Below, piece by piece: positions 1 to 5,893 of a stretch of 41,736 bases of DNA. The position numbers and the translations under genes are program-made. The DNA is from a virus: the IMG/VR virus record IMGVR_UViG_3300043420_001028, positions 1 to 41,736 of that record; one strand, 5' to 3'. The notes under the pieces are model-generated. The model saw only the letters and a program-made list of their open reading frames with translations. It was not told where the DNA came from and did no database searches. Numbering within the stretch: position 1 is the first letter of the stretch; every line of letters starts with the position of its first letter.

Positions 1-385
1 TCAGGTAGGCCTTGCGCGCATCGAGCTCCACTACCTGCCGATCATCCAAGTAGGCCACGCCGGTGAGGGCGTCGAGGATGGCCCGGCAGAGCTTGTCAAG
101 ATCGCCTACGCGAGAGCTGATGGGCTCAATCGGTGCGGTGGGCTTCAGGTAGGAGATGCCGGCCTTATTGCCGTAGTGGCTGGCGGGCCTGGGAAACCAA
201 AACACCAGCTCGACGGCAACAGGACCGGCCATTGTCCAGTCGTGCGGCTTGTTCTGCAGGGCTGTGGTGCGCACGTCGCTACGCCATGGATGAACGCGGC
301 GGGAGGACTCCACCATGACCTTGCCGAGCAAACGCTTGCTGCCCTGTGGTGCTGCGGTGCCGGGGACGATGAAGGAGTAGGGCAT
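1..385 (-). CDS. RusA-like Holliday junction resolvase, C-terminus cut by window edge
   Basis: An open frame of 128 codons runs from an ATG at 385 off the left edge, so the C-terminus is missing. RusA enzymes are small dimeric endonucleases that resolve Holliday junctions. The family pattern is visible: an N-terminal strand ending in a Pro-Gln-Gly turn (about residues 12-15), then GDLDKL (94-99), an Asp at 105 and the pair DD (114-115), which match the acidic metal-binding residues. Its ATG shares one base with the stop of the upstream gene (TGATG), which implies translational coupling. A second RusA-like gene lies at 25431-25790. The fold assignment rests on motif reading only. Confidence 0.85.
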   Translation of the reverse strand, partial: MPYSFIVPGTAAPQGSKRLLGKVMVESSRRVHPWRSDVRTTALQNKPHDWTMAGPVAVELVFWFPRPASHYGNKAGISYLKPTAPIEPISSRVGDLDKLCRAILDALTGVAYLDDRQVVELDARKAYL

Positions 386-720
386 CACGGTTCGTCAGGC
401 AGCGCCTCAAGAGCGCGGCGGATGATGTTCTCGTGAGCAGCATCAAGCCGATTGGAGGCATCCTCCAGCACTGCAAGCGCCTGCTTTTTCAAGCTCGGCG
501 GCTTGGGGCGGCGGTCTGCCACAAGCTCGCAGACGGCAAGATCCCAGTGCGCATGGCGCCGCAAAGTGTCGCAACACGCCTCCAGCTCCTGGTCGGCGCC
601 CCAGCGGGCCGCTTGGGTGGCGATGTATTCGCCGTGAGCAATCGGAACCTTTGGAGAGTCGGCTATCCACTGCTGCATCAACTCACGCGGCGGAGTGATT
701 GGGTGGTTGTTGTCAGTCAT
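385..720 (-). CDS. conserved phage protein, unknown function (111 aa)
   Basis: No function is recognised. The protein opens with a Pro-rich stretch (ITPPRELMQQW), has an Ala/Gln-rich helical centre with two adjacent Cys (QELEACC), then RRPKPPSLKKQAL and an acidic helical end. I associate this overall pattern with small proteins of cyanobacterial phages, from memory and not checked. Its ATG overlaps the stop of a possible 41-aa upstream ORF by four bases and its own stop overlaps the RusA start. Confidence 0.8.
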   Translation of the reverse strand: MTDNNHPITPPRELMQQWIADSPKVPIAHGEYIATQAARWGADQELEACCDTLRRHAHWDLAVCELVADRRPKPPSLKKQALAVLEDASNRLDAAHENIIRRALEALPDEP

Positions 721-842
721 GAGGAAAAGAAGTGATGTTGACTAAGAACTCCTAATTGGGAGGAAATTAGGAGGTCATTAGGATGTGGATCTAAGGGCCG
801 CGTGGGTGATGGGGTTAATACGAGTAGAGAATACTTGAGCAT
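717..842 (-). CDS. possible small protein or leader peptide (41 aa)
   Basis: An ATG at 842 follows a strong ribosome binding site (AAAGGAG, seven bases before the ATG). The frame ends in an ATGA overlap with the next gene. A TATGAT -10 element lies just upstream (870-875). The product is rich in Pro, Ser, Leu and His with no recognisable domain, so it could be a leader peptide or a chance ORF. It contains a perfect 8-bp inverted repeat (750-772). The start signal and coupling argue for translation, but the composition argues against a folded protein. Confidence 0.45.
   Translation of the reverse strand: MLKYSLLVLTPSPTRPLDPHPNDLLISSQLGVLSQHHFFSS
750..772. repeat. perfect 8-bp inverted repeat
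   Basis: TCCTAATT (750-757) and AATTAGGA (765-772) flank a 7-base loop, with a related ATTAGGA-like copy just after (776-782). There is no T-run, so it is not a classical terminator. It sits just upstream of the 111-aa gene and could be an operator or an RNA hairpin affecting coupling. Confidence 0.5.
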
Positions 843-949
843 GGGTGAACTCCTTTAGTTGACTCCGTCATCATAGTACGGGAAAGGGGGCAGGTGCCAC
901 CGTATGAAACAAAAGTTTACTCGCAGGGGTAGAAGAGGCAGATACTGTG
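843..949. other. non-coding gap
   Basis: Apart from the TATGAT element and the ribosome binding site of the 41-aa ORF, I see no gene or clear hairpin here. Confidence 0.5.
870..875 (-). promoter_or_regulatory. -10-like element TATGAT
   Basis: On the minus strand TATGAT lies 27 bases before the ATG at 842. No convincing -35 is seen. It could start the unit that runs through the 41-aa ORF, the 111-aa gene and RusA. Confidence 0.4.
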
Positions 950-1168
950 TCATAAGAAAAAGTCCTGTACGTGGGTGAAGCCGTCGATGACTCTGTCGTG
1001 GTGCTGGCGCAGCTCCAGGATAGCCTTCTGCAGGTCATCCAGGAACTTCCTCGAGCCTGCCTCAGGGTCAGTGAGGTACTCATCCACCGACTCAAGCAGC
1101 CGCTCGTACCGCTGCTCGTCGTAGCTCTTGATGTTGTAGAACGGGATTTCAGATTCAGGTAAGGTCAT
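950..1168 (-). CDS. hypothetical acidic helical protein (72 aa)
   Basis: An unrecognised protein, mostly helical and charged (for example ERLLESVDEYL), with no Cys and no membrane segment. Its start overlaps the end of the 43-aa gene upstream, part of a tight chain of small genes (1155-2006). Confidence 0.75.
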   Translation of the reverse strand: MTLPESEIPFYNIKSYDEQRYERLLESVDEYLTDPEAGSRKFLDDLQKAILELRQHHDRVIDGFTHVQDFFL

Positions 1169-1286
1169 TGGCTTCGATCAGTTGCTTTTGTAGGTGGGCT
1201 AACCAGACAATCTCCCTGGGTTTCAGGTTGACATTGTCCAGCAGGTACTCCAGGAACTCCAGAACCTGGCTGTCGATGTCATTCAT
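1155..1286 (-). CDS. small hypothetical protein (43 aa)
   Basis: The frame reads MNDIDSQVLEFLEYLLD... and is predicted helical. It starts in an ATGA overlap with the preceding gene and ends inside the start of the 72-aa gene. The ribosome binding site is weak, consistent with translational coupling. No family is recognised. Confidence 0.65.
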   Translation of the reverse strand: MNDIDSQVLEFLEYLLDNVNLKPREIVWLAHLQKQLIEANDLT

Positions 1287-1447
1287 GGTAGGTACCTTGC
1301 CTTGAGACGGTAGAATACCTCGCCTGTCACGTATCCAGCTGTATACGTCGCAGCGACGATAGGGGCGAGGCGAAGGGCGATAGCCCTGGCGCGGCGGCCG
1401 ATTTCCTCTGCGGGAGGAATGACCAGAGTAGGCAGGACGATGATCAT
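1283..1447 (-). CDS. small hypothetical protein, possible membrane segment (54 aa)
   Basis: A good AAGGAG site precedes the ATG. The middle (LRLAPIVAATYTAGYV) is moderately hydrophobic and could associate with a membrane. The stop and the next start form an ATGA overlap, and the start overlaps the upstream gene in the same way. Confidence 0.65.
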   Translation of the reverse strand: MIIVLPTLVIPPAEEIGRRARAIALRLAPIVAATYTAGYVTGEVFYRLKARYLP

Positions 1448-1581
1448 AGGGTCTCCTTGCGGTAGAGGCGGTTGATACGGTCTCGCTGCTCTTGCTTGGC
1501 CTGTTCCTTGTAATCGATCAGGGGGCAGCGGTTGAGCTTAAGGCTTGCGAGGAAGCGCTCCCAGTATGCCAGGTAGGTCAT
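1444..1581 (-). CDS. small basic hypothetical protein (45 aa)
   Basis: A charged, probably helical protein (YKEQAKQEQRDRINRLYRK) coupled by ATGA overlaps to the lyase-like gene upstream and to the 54-aa gene downstream. No domain is recognised. Confidence 0.65.
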   Translation of the reverse strand: MTYLAYWERFLASLKLNRCPLIDYKEQAKQEQRDRINRLYRKETL

Positions 1582-2006
1582 CACATACGAAACTCCGTGT
1601 ATTGCCCCGCAAGGGCGAAGGACCCATCGGCTTTGGTGCCGAAGGTCTGACGCAGTCTATACTGGTCATTGCTGATCAGTCGAATCTCCTCCCTGTAGGT
1701 TACACCGTCGTAGGTGGTGGTGAAAACGATGGTGTCATCGTCGACCATCTCCACGTCCGAGTCGTGGGCGTCGTCGCCGAAGTAATCCCTGCTGCGCACC
1801 AGAACGTTCCCGTCCAGGGTAACCTCCATCTTGCCGCTGGTCTTGCCTTCCCAGTTGATGATGAACTGGTTACCACGTTCCCCTTCGCGGATGTCCATGA
1901 GGGTGGTGTAGTTGACGGGCTTGCCGTCAGGCTGAAAGAGGTAGCGACGCTCTGAGCGCCACTTGCCGCAGGAGCGACGGAGCCAGGTGAGAACTGCTGT
2001 ATTCAT
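1581..2006 (-). CDS. CpcS/CpeS-like phycobiliprotein lyase
   Basis: S-type lyases are lipocalin-like proteins that attach bilin chromophores to cysteines of phycobiliproteins, the cyanobacterial light-harvesting pigments. The 141-aa frame starts MNTAVLTWLRRSCGKW, matching the family's short N-terminus before its conserved S-x-GKW. It then has ERRYLF, a string of beta strands, the pair YDGVTYREEIRLIS and YRLRQT, and ends with a Phe-Arg-Met like the family's EIR[LM]. It is shorter than typical members in the middle. A longer frame from 2033 is possible, but 2006 fits the family start; neither start has a clear ribosome binding site. If correct, the host makes phycobilisomes. Generic lipocalin-like folds are the alternative. 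Confidence 0.6.
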   Translation of the reverse strand: MNTAVLTWLRRSCGKWRSERRYLFQPDGKPVNYTTLMDIREGERGNQFIINWEGKTSGKMEVTLDGNVLVRSRDYFGDDAHDSDVEMVDDDTIVFTTTYDGVTYREEIRLISNDQYRLRQTFGTKADGSFALAGQYTEFRM

Positions 2007-2166
2007 TGAGATTCGGGAAAGAGTGTTTGGCATCGGTGTAGATCGTAAAGCATCTTAGTGGCAGTTATCAAGCCTACCTTAACCTGCTGCCGTAGCTCGT
2101 ATTCGAGCCTGTTGCAAACGTACTCGGTGTAAGCTTTTTTGCGGCCTGCACCTCCTTGACCTGGTC
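2007..2166. other. gap without supported gene
   Basis: About 160 bases between the lyase-like gene and the 28-aa membrane peptide. I find no convincing frame, promoter or terminator on either strand. Confidence 0.4.
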
Positions 2167-2253
2167 CTAGTGCCAGGCAACGGTGACCAGGGAGCCAAAC
2201 AGCATCAAAGCGGCGATCAGCACCACCAAGCCAGGGGCGTTAGTGTTTGCCAT
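2167..2253 (-). CDS. tiny single-pass membrane protein (28 aa)
   Basis: The frame MANTNAPGLVVLIAAL... holds one strongly hydrophobic helix (about residues 8-26). GGAGC precedes the ATG, and the gene overlaps the end of the 32-aa gene upstream. One of a run of tiny membrane proteins; function unknown. Confidence 0.55.
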   Translation of the reverse strand: MANTNAPGLVVLIAALMLFGSLVTVAWH

Positions 2254-2338
2254 CGAGCTTGCTCCAGGCAATGGGTAGGAAGGTGATCAGCAGGCCCAGG
2301 GCCGTGCCGCCACCGTAGAGAAGAATGTCGTGGATCAT
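2240..2338 (-). CDS. tiny membrane protein (32 aa)
   Basis: Begins MIHDILLYGGGTALGLL and has one hydrophobic helix ending in a polar tail. It overlaps genes on both sides (ATGA with the 56-aa gene upstream). No homology is recognised. Confidence 0.55.
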   Translation of the reverse strand: MIHDILLYGGGTALGLLITFLPIAWSKLDGKH

Positions 2339-2505
2339 TGGTACTCCTGTGGTAGGTCTTCGATCAGGCCCTCGTCGAAGTTGAAGTCGCCGCAGATTTG
2401 GGCGACCATCTCGATGGCCTCGTCTCTGTCATAGGCGCCGACAAGGTACTTCTTCCCTGTGACGCGGTGAATGAAACAAAACTTGGTGGTTGTGGGTGCG
2501 GTCAT
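2335..2505 (-). CDS. hypothetical protein (56 aa)
   Basis: A soluble small protein with a basic, beta-type start (FCFIHRVTGKKYLVGAYD) and an acidic end. It is coupled by ATGA overlaps on both sides. It may adopt a small alpha-beta fold; function unknown. Confidence 0.7.
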   Translation of the reverse strand: MTAPTTTKFCFIHRVTGKKYLVGAYDRDEAIEMVAQICGDFNFDEGLIEDLPQEYQ

Positions 2506-2753
2506 AGTAGGGCGGGAATCAGAACGAACAAGCTAGCAACGATGAAGAAGGCTGCCAACCAGGCCATGTCCCACGCCTCTGTGTAATAGAAGTAGGGAAG
2601 CCTGAGGAATTCGCCAATCAGCTTGAGCAGGGCTCCCAGGGCGATGTTGCCAGTCAGGAAGACGATGTAGCCGACGACATTGATGACGACGGAGAGTCTC
2701 CTGGCCTGGCGAGCACCCTTGGGGCATAGTCCAAGGCGTAGATGGTGTTTCAT
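2502..2753 (-). CDS. two-helix membrane protein (83 aa)
   Basis: A basic N-terminus (about 1-19) is followed by hydrophobic segments at about 21-48 and 62-83. Size and topology would fit a holin, but both lysis enzymes are far away and nothing specific supports that. It is coupled by ATGA overlaps to its neighbours. Confidence 0.7.
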   Translation of the reverse strand: MKHHLRLGLCPKGARQARRLSVVINVVGYIVFLTGNIALGALLKLIGEFLRLPYFYYTEAWDMAWLAAFFIVASLFVLIPALL

Positions 2754-2920
2754 TGGTCATTCAGGCGCTGCTGGAGACGCTCTCGTTCCTCTGACAGGTA
2801 CCAGAACTCGCGGCTGTCGATCGGGTGCTTGCTCATGGCGCTTTCAACGTTACGCAGCTGAAACTGAAGGTTTTCGCGGGCGTTTTGGCTCATGACATTG
2901 GAGAACTTGGTGCGTGTCAC
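2750..2920 (-). CDS. hypothetical coiled-coil protein (56 aa)
   Basis: A GTG start at 2920 with GAGG eight bases upstream is preferred over the internal ATG at 2893, which lacks a ribosome binding site. The product is helical and charged, ending EERERLQQRLNDQ. Function unknown. Confidence 0.6.
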   Translation of the reverse strand: MTRTKFSNVMSQNARENLQFQLRNVESAMSKHPIDSREFWYLSEERERLQQRLNDQ

Positions 2921-2964
2921 AGGGAATCCTCAGATACAGCGTAGAGGTGGGCTGGGTCGTGGGC

Positions 2965-3084
2965 CTACCACTCCTGGCAGAAGGATTCCGCCTCACGGAG
3001 AGACGCGAAACGAGCGAAGACTGAACCCTTATTCTCCTCGTTGAACACGTAGATGACGAAGGGCTGGCGGACGAAGATGGTCAT
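2965..3084 (-). CDS. small hypothetical protein (39 aa)
   Basis: MTIFVRQPFVIYVFNEENKG suggests a small beta hairpin followed by a helix. The ATG overlaps the stop of the upstream SH3-like gene by four bases. No family is recognised. Confidence 0.6.
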   Translation of the reverse strand: MTIFVRQPFVIYVFNEENKGSVFARFASLREAESFCQEW

Positions 3085-3356
3085 GCAACCTCCTGGGAAA
3101 GGGTGGTGATCTGGCCGTTGACCTTGATGGAGATCACGCGGCGGGCATCGAAGGAACGCCAGGCGTTAAGCTTAGCGTCCATGAAGCGAAAGATGTTGGG
3201 GTCCTGGGTGACGTGGCCAGTGCCCTTGACCTCGCCGTGGTGGCGGGGGTTGAGGGTGGCCTGGCGCTGAGACCCATCCTTTTTGATGAAAATCACGGAG
3301 ACGAAGTGGGAGCCAGCATCGTCGAGGGCCTTGCGGATGGTTTCGTGGTTGGTCAT
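3081..3356 (-). CDS. WYL_2/Sm-like SH3 beta-barrel protein (91 aa)
   Basis: The start follows a strong AAAGGAGG site; a longer frame to 3518 is not used. A helix (about 1-12) is followed by SVIFIKKDGSQR, a GTGHVTQDPN turn and NAWRSFDARRVISI. This looks like the phage WYL_2 (DUF2693) family of small SH3-like barrels also found in T-even phages, whose role is unknown. A TATAAT element upstream (3381-3386) gives it a possible promoter of its own. Confidence 0.75.
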   Translation of the reverse strand: MTNHETIRKALDDAGSHFVSVIFIKKDGSQRQATLNPRHHGEVKGTGHVTQDPNIFRFMDAKLNAWRSFDARRVISIKVNGQITTLSQEVA

Positions 3357-3380
3357 GGTTGCCTCCTTTGGTATGTCTTG

Positions 3381-3386
3381 ATTATA
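3381..3386 (-). promoter_or_regulatory. -10 element TATAAT
   Basis: TATAAT on the minus strand lies 24 bases before the ATG at 3356, in the context TCTATAATCA. The same context recurs at 3661-3666. No clear -35 is seen. Confidence 0.5.
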
Positions 3387-3393
3387 GACCCGC

Positions 3394-3633
3394 TCAGAGC
3401 AGGTCGAACAGGTCCTGAAACAAAACGTCACACAGCTCCTCCTCGAGGGCCTCGAGACGGGCCAGCTCCTTGCGCATTTCGCGCTCGGTGAAGGCGTCGT
3501 CAAACCAGCCCTCGGCAAGGGTCTTCTTGAGTGCTTTGACCTCGCCCTCGATGTGGGTGAGGGCGGCCTTGGCCTCCTCGGTGTCAGAGAAGTTGACCTT
3601 GGCCCAGGTCAGATCGGAAGCTTTGATGGTCAT
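3394..3633 (-). CDS. hypothetical acidic coiled-coil protein (79 aa)
   Basis: AAAGGAGG lies just before the ATG. After MTIKASDLTWAKVNF the rest is acidic helix with heptad-like Leu spacing (ELARLEALEEEL). Function unknown. It is preceded by a TATAAT element. Confidence 0.75.
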   Translation of the reverse strand: MTIKASDLTWAKVNFSDTEEAKAALTHIEGEVKALKKTLAEGWFDDAFTEREMRKELARLEALEEELCDVLFQDLFDLL

Positions 3634-3660
3634 GGGGATTCCTCCTTTGGGGATGTACTG

Positions 3661-3666
3661 ATTATA
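3661..3666 (-). promoter_or_regulatory. -10 element TATAAT overlapping a stop codon
   Basis: The TAA stop of the upstream cupin-like gene lies inside this TATAAT. It lies 28 bases before the ATG at 3633. A nearly identical arrangement occurs at 4197-4202. Confidence 0.5.
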
Positions 3667-4165
3667 GGCTGTCGTGGGTGGCGATCAGCTCGGCGATGCG
3701 GGCAAAGTTACCAATCGTAATAATTGGCTTGAGATAACCCAGGCCCAGCACCTCATCAGAGTCGGTGGAGCGAGGGTGGAACTCGTTAGCCTCGTCGTAC
3801 TGATCATCCCTGACGGCCTGATTGAGCAGGACGCTGCCAGTAGAGCAGCTCACAGAGCGGTGGTACACCCCAGGGGGAATCTCCAGGGCGCCGCTGTCGT
3901 TATCCAGGTGCACCAGGTAGTGGCCACCGCCGGGGAACACCAGCTCGAACACGCGCTCCCCGAAGACGACGCGATTGAAGTCGGTTTGATGGTAGTGGAC
4001 GTAGAACTGCTTGTGGCCCGTCACGGCGTATGGCGGACTGACGGCTGGGCCGTAGTGAGTGACGACATCAAGGCCGTTCTGGCCTGAAAGCCAGGCATCG
4101 GCGAAATAAACAGAAGGGGTCTCGCGGAAGATGCGAGCGCGGTGGAGCTTGACTTCGTTGGTCAT
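3662..4165 (-). CDS. cupin-like protein, possibly WxcM/FdtA-related (167 aa)
   Basis: GGAGA lies before the ATG at 4165, so the upstream extension to 4207 is not used. The middle reads like a cupin barrel: YVHYHQTDFNRVVFGERVFEL, then LVHLDNDSGALEIPPGVYHR, then SVLLNQAVRDDQYDEANEF. The IPPGVYH turn and the YDEANEF tail recall sugar-nucleotide 3,4-ketoisomerases (WxcM/FdtA/QdtA), which modify dTDP-sugars. No other sugar gene is nearby, so a catalytic role is uncertain. Confidence 0.55.
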   Translation of the reverse strand: MTNEVKLHRARIFRETPSVYFADAWLSGQNGLDVVTHYGPAVSPPYAVTGHKQFYVHYHQTDFNRVVFGERVFELVFPGGGHYLVHLDNDSGALEIPPGVYHRSVSCSTGSVLLNQAVRDDQYDEANEFHPRSTDSDEVLGLGYLKPIITIGNFARIAELIATHDSL

Positions 4166-4196
4166 GGCGGTCTCCTGGGGGTAAGGGGTTGAGTAA

Positions 4197-4202
4197 ATTA
4201 TA
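4197..4202 (-). promoter_or_regulatory. -10 element TATAAT overlapping a stop codon
   Basis: TATAAT contains the TAA stop of the gene at 4198-4692. It lies 32 bases before the ATG at 4165. Context is TGGCTATAATTT. Confidence 0.5.
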
Positions 4203-4692
4203 GCCACTCGGGGGCGGGGGTCCCCTTGCGCCAGACGAAGGACTCAGGCTTCTCCTTCACCTTCAGTCTAATACATGCGCGGTAGGACTCAACAGCGTCG
4301 TCGGTCTTGCACTCGTCAGGCATGGCCAGAGCAGGGCGGGTGAGCTGGCCAGCAGGAATAGACTCGAGGGACTTGAGAAGCTGATGGAGCTGGCCTTCGG
4401 CGAAGTGCTGCTTACCGTAGCGCTTGGTGTACTCCTCGCACAGACTGAAGCCCCAGGACAGGGTCCAGAACCAGTTCTCCTGTGTATCGCCTGCCCAGAC
4501 GGTGCTGGGGTGCTTGTGGTAGCCACCTTTGTGGATGGTACCAGACTTGGTCACCACGTTGGGCTGGACGTCGTGACGCAGACAGGCGGAGACCAGCATT
4601 TGCACGGCCTCGACGGGCATCTTGACGATGTGCTTGTCGGGCAGGCTGCGAGCAGCGGTGTCGGGGTTGCGGTCAGTGAAGAAGATGTTAAT
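4198..4692 (-). CDS. conserved phage protein of unknown function, possible ATT start
   Basis: The sequence begins INIFFTDRNPDTAARSL and contains LPDKHIVKMPVEAVQML, WAGDTQENWFW, EYTKRYGK and PALAMPDECK. I recognise this as a family common in T4-like phages and cyanophages that normally begins with Met-Asn-Ile-Phe; its function is unknown to me. Here the Met position is ATT, preceded by AAGGGAG at good spacing. An in-frame ATG lies at 4716 but has no ribosome binding site and sits next to the -10 (4719-4724). I therefore favour ATT; with ATG the protein has 172 aa. Confidence 0.75.
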   Translation of the reverse strand: MNIFFTDRNPDTAARSLPDKHIVKMPVEAVQMLVSACLRHDVQPNVVTKSGTIHKGGYHKHPSTVWAGDTQENWFWTLSWGFSLCEEYTKRYGKQHFAEGQLHQLLKSLESIPAGQLTRPALAMPDECKTDDAVESYRACIRLKVKEKPESFVWRKGTPAPEWL

Positions 4693-4718
4693 GGGTCTGC
4701 TCCCTTGGGTATGCACCT

Positions 4719-4724
4719 ATCATA
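4719..4724 (-). promoter_or_regulatory. -10-like element TATGAT after terminator
   Basis: TATGAT directly follows the T-run of the terminator at 4724-4746 and precedes the gene starting near 4692. Confidence 0.45.
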
Positions 4725-4746
4725 AAAAAAGACCCCCGAGGGGGTC
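4724..4746 (-). terminator. Rho-independent terminator
   Basis: GACCCC, loop CTCG, GGGGTC, then seven T on the minus strand. It ends the unit containing the 32-aa gene (4766-4864). Confidence 0.9.
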
Positions 4747-4765
4747 AATGGGTATTTGCACTTAT

Positions 4766-4864
4766 TCACACAATGCCTTTTGCGGAAGGCTTGTGGGCCA
4801 GCTGCGCTGACTTGAGTGCTGCGGCCTTGAGGATGGTGGCCTTGATCAGCTGGAGGTGATTCAT
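4766..4864 (-). CDS. tiny Ala/Lys-rich protein (32 aa)
   Basis: MNHLQLIKATILKAAALKS forms an amphipathic basic helix. GGAGC precedes the ATG and a terminator follows closely. No function is recognised; it could bind a membrane or nucleic acid. Confidence 0.5.
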   Translation of the reverse strand: MNHLQLIKATILKAAALKSAQLAHKPSAKGIV

Positions 4865-4943
4865 GGTGTTGCTCCGGTTACCAGCCCCGTTGCCTGCTGG
4901 CTCGAAGATGCGACGGTAACAACTGCTACCGTTCAACGTGTCC

Positions 4944-5204
4944 TCAGTTTACCAGCTCGTTTAGCTCCTTATTGATCTCGGCGATACAGCCCTCGTAAAC
5001 CTTGCGACGGTCTTCCAGGACTTCACGGCGACGCTGGCGCTTCTTGTCCAGCATCTCGTCGTACTGCTTCTCGCTGACGACGTACACTCGGGGCTGAAGG
5101 AGATCATAGAGGTCGAACATGGAAAAGGGGGTGAACTCTTCGCCCTCAGAATACCGACTGTGACTAGGTTTTGGCCGAACAGACCGTACCCCAAAAACCG
5201 TCAA
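4944..5204 (-). CDS. hypothetical charged protein (86 aa)
   Basis: The TTG start overlaps the upstream TGA (TTGA), implying coupling; a later ATG (Met 29) is the alternative. The second half is a strongly charged coiled coil (DEMLDKKRQRRREVLEDRRK). Function unknown. Confidence 0.65.
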   Translation of the reverse strand: MTVFGVRSVRPKPSHSRYSEGEEFTPFSMFDLYDLLQPRVYVVSEKQYDEMLDKKRQRRREVLEDRRKVYEGCIAEINKELNELVN

Positions 5205-5476
5205 AGAAGATTGTTTAGGGCCGACTTAATGGACTGAAGCTCGGTAAACCGCTCCGCCATCACACGCATTGCCTGCATGTAGCGGTGGCAGGTCTCGAAA
5301 GCGATACCCCTGGCCTCCCCAGCCTCGTCGAACTTCTTAATCTGCTCAGGGGTGTAGATGCTGTTCAGGATCATCAGTGTGAACCTGTCCGTGCTCTCCA
5401 TCAGAGCCTCCAGGTCCATCTCCTGGAGGTCTACCTCGAACATGTTGCCGCTGAATCCCTTGGGTAGTTCCGTCAT
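5201..5476 (-). CDS. hypothetical protein (91 aa)
   Basis: A soluble, mostly helical protein (FEVDLQEMDLEALMEST, then helices to the C-terminus). No motif is recognised. It sits inside the tail of the longer frame at 5346-5636. Confidence 0.7.
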   Translation of the reverse strand: MTELPKGFSGNMFEVDLQEMDLEALMESTDRFTLMILNSIYTPEQIKKFDEAGEARGIAFETCHRYMQAMRVMAERFTELQSIKSALNNLL

Positions 5477-5636
5477 TCCAGTGCCTCCAGACTCCTAAGC
5501 AGATGATGGTGTTGGTGATCAAGTATGAAGAGAGGACTAACAGCCGTATAATGGCGACCAGATCGGCCTCTTTGTCATAAGGGGAGGCTTTCTCCCCCAG
5601 GGCTTTGGCGATTACTCGCCAGGCTTTGCGTCCCAT
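5346..5636 (-). CDS. small membrane protein with read-through tail (96 aa)
   Basis: The start MGRKAWRVIAKALGEK is followed by KEADLVAIIRLLVLSSYL, a hydrophobic helix (about 27-48), and GVWRHWND. I recall similar small phage membrane proteins that end near the RHWND motif. Here no stop occurs, and about 42 more residues of low-complexity composition overlap the next gene in another frame. The tail may be a recent loss of the stop codon. The N-terminal half is convincing. Confidence 0.6.
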   Translation of the reverse strand: MGRKAWRVIAKALGEKASPYDKEADLVAIIRLLVLSSYLITNTIICLGVWRHWNDGTTQGIQRQHVRGRPPGDGPGGSDGEHGQVHTDDPEQHLHP

Positions 5637-5893
5637 GCGCTCCCGTTTGACCGAAGGTCTTCGGGCCTGAAGCCGTTGGCCCAGATCTCTCTGCACTCCT
5701 TGTAGAGCTGTTTGGGTGTCATCTTCCAGTAGCGGACGATGATACCGATGTCCTCCAGTGTTCCAGGGTCTGCCTGGTAGCGCATCATGAGCGCACCGAG
5801 CATGACCTTGTCGTACGAGGTGGGCTGAGCGACTTCGGCCAGCTGCATCAGCATGACCTTGTCACGGGAACGTTGTGCGAAATCATCGCTCAT
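5612..5893 (-). CDS. conserved phage protein, unknown function (93 aa)
   Basis: It starts MSDDFAQRSRDKVMLMQLAE and contains VMLGALMMRYQADPGTLED and RYWKMTPKQLYKECREIW, all predicted helices with aromatic residues. It overlaps genes on both sides. I believe related proteins occur in cyanophages, but no function is known to me. Confidence 0.75.
   Translation of the reverse strand: MSDDFAQRSRDKVMLMQLAEVAQPTSYDKVMLGALMMRYQADPGTLEDIGIIVRYWKMTPKQLYKECREIWANGFRPEDLRSNGSAWDAKPGE

Noticed and set aside
3357-3518. Upstream extension of the SH3-like gene to 3518
   Set aside because: The strong AAAGGAGG site and ATG at 3356 define the start, and the extension overlaps the 79-aa gene.
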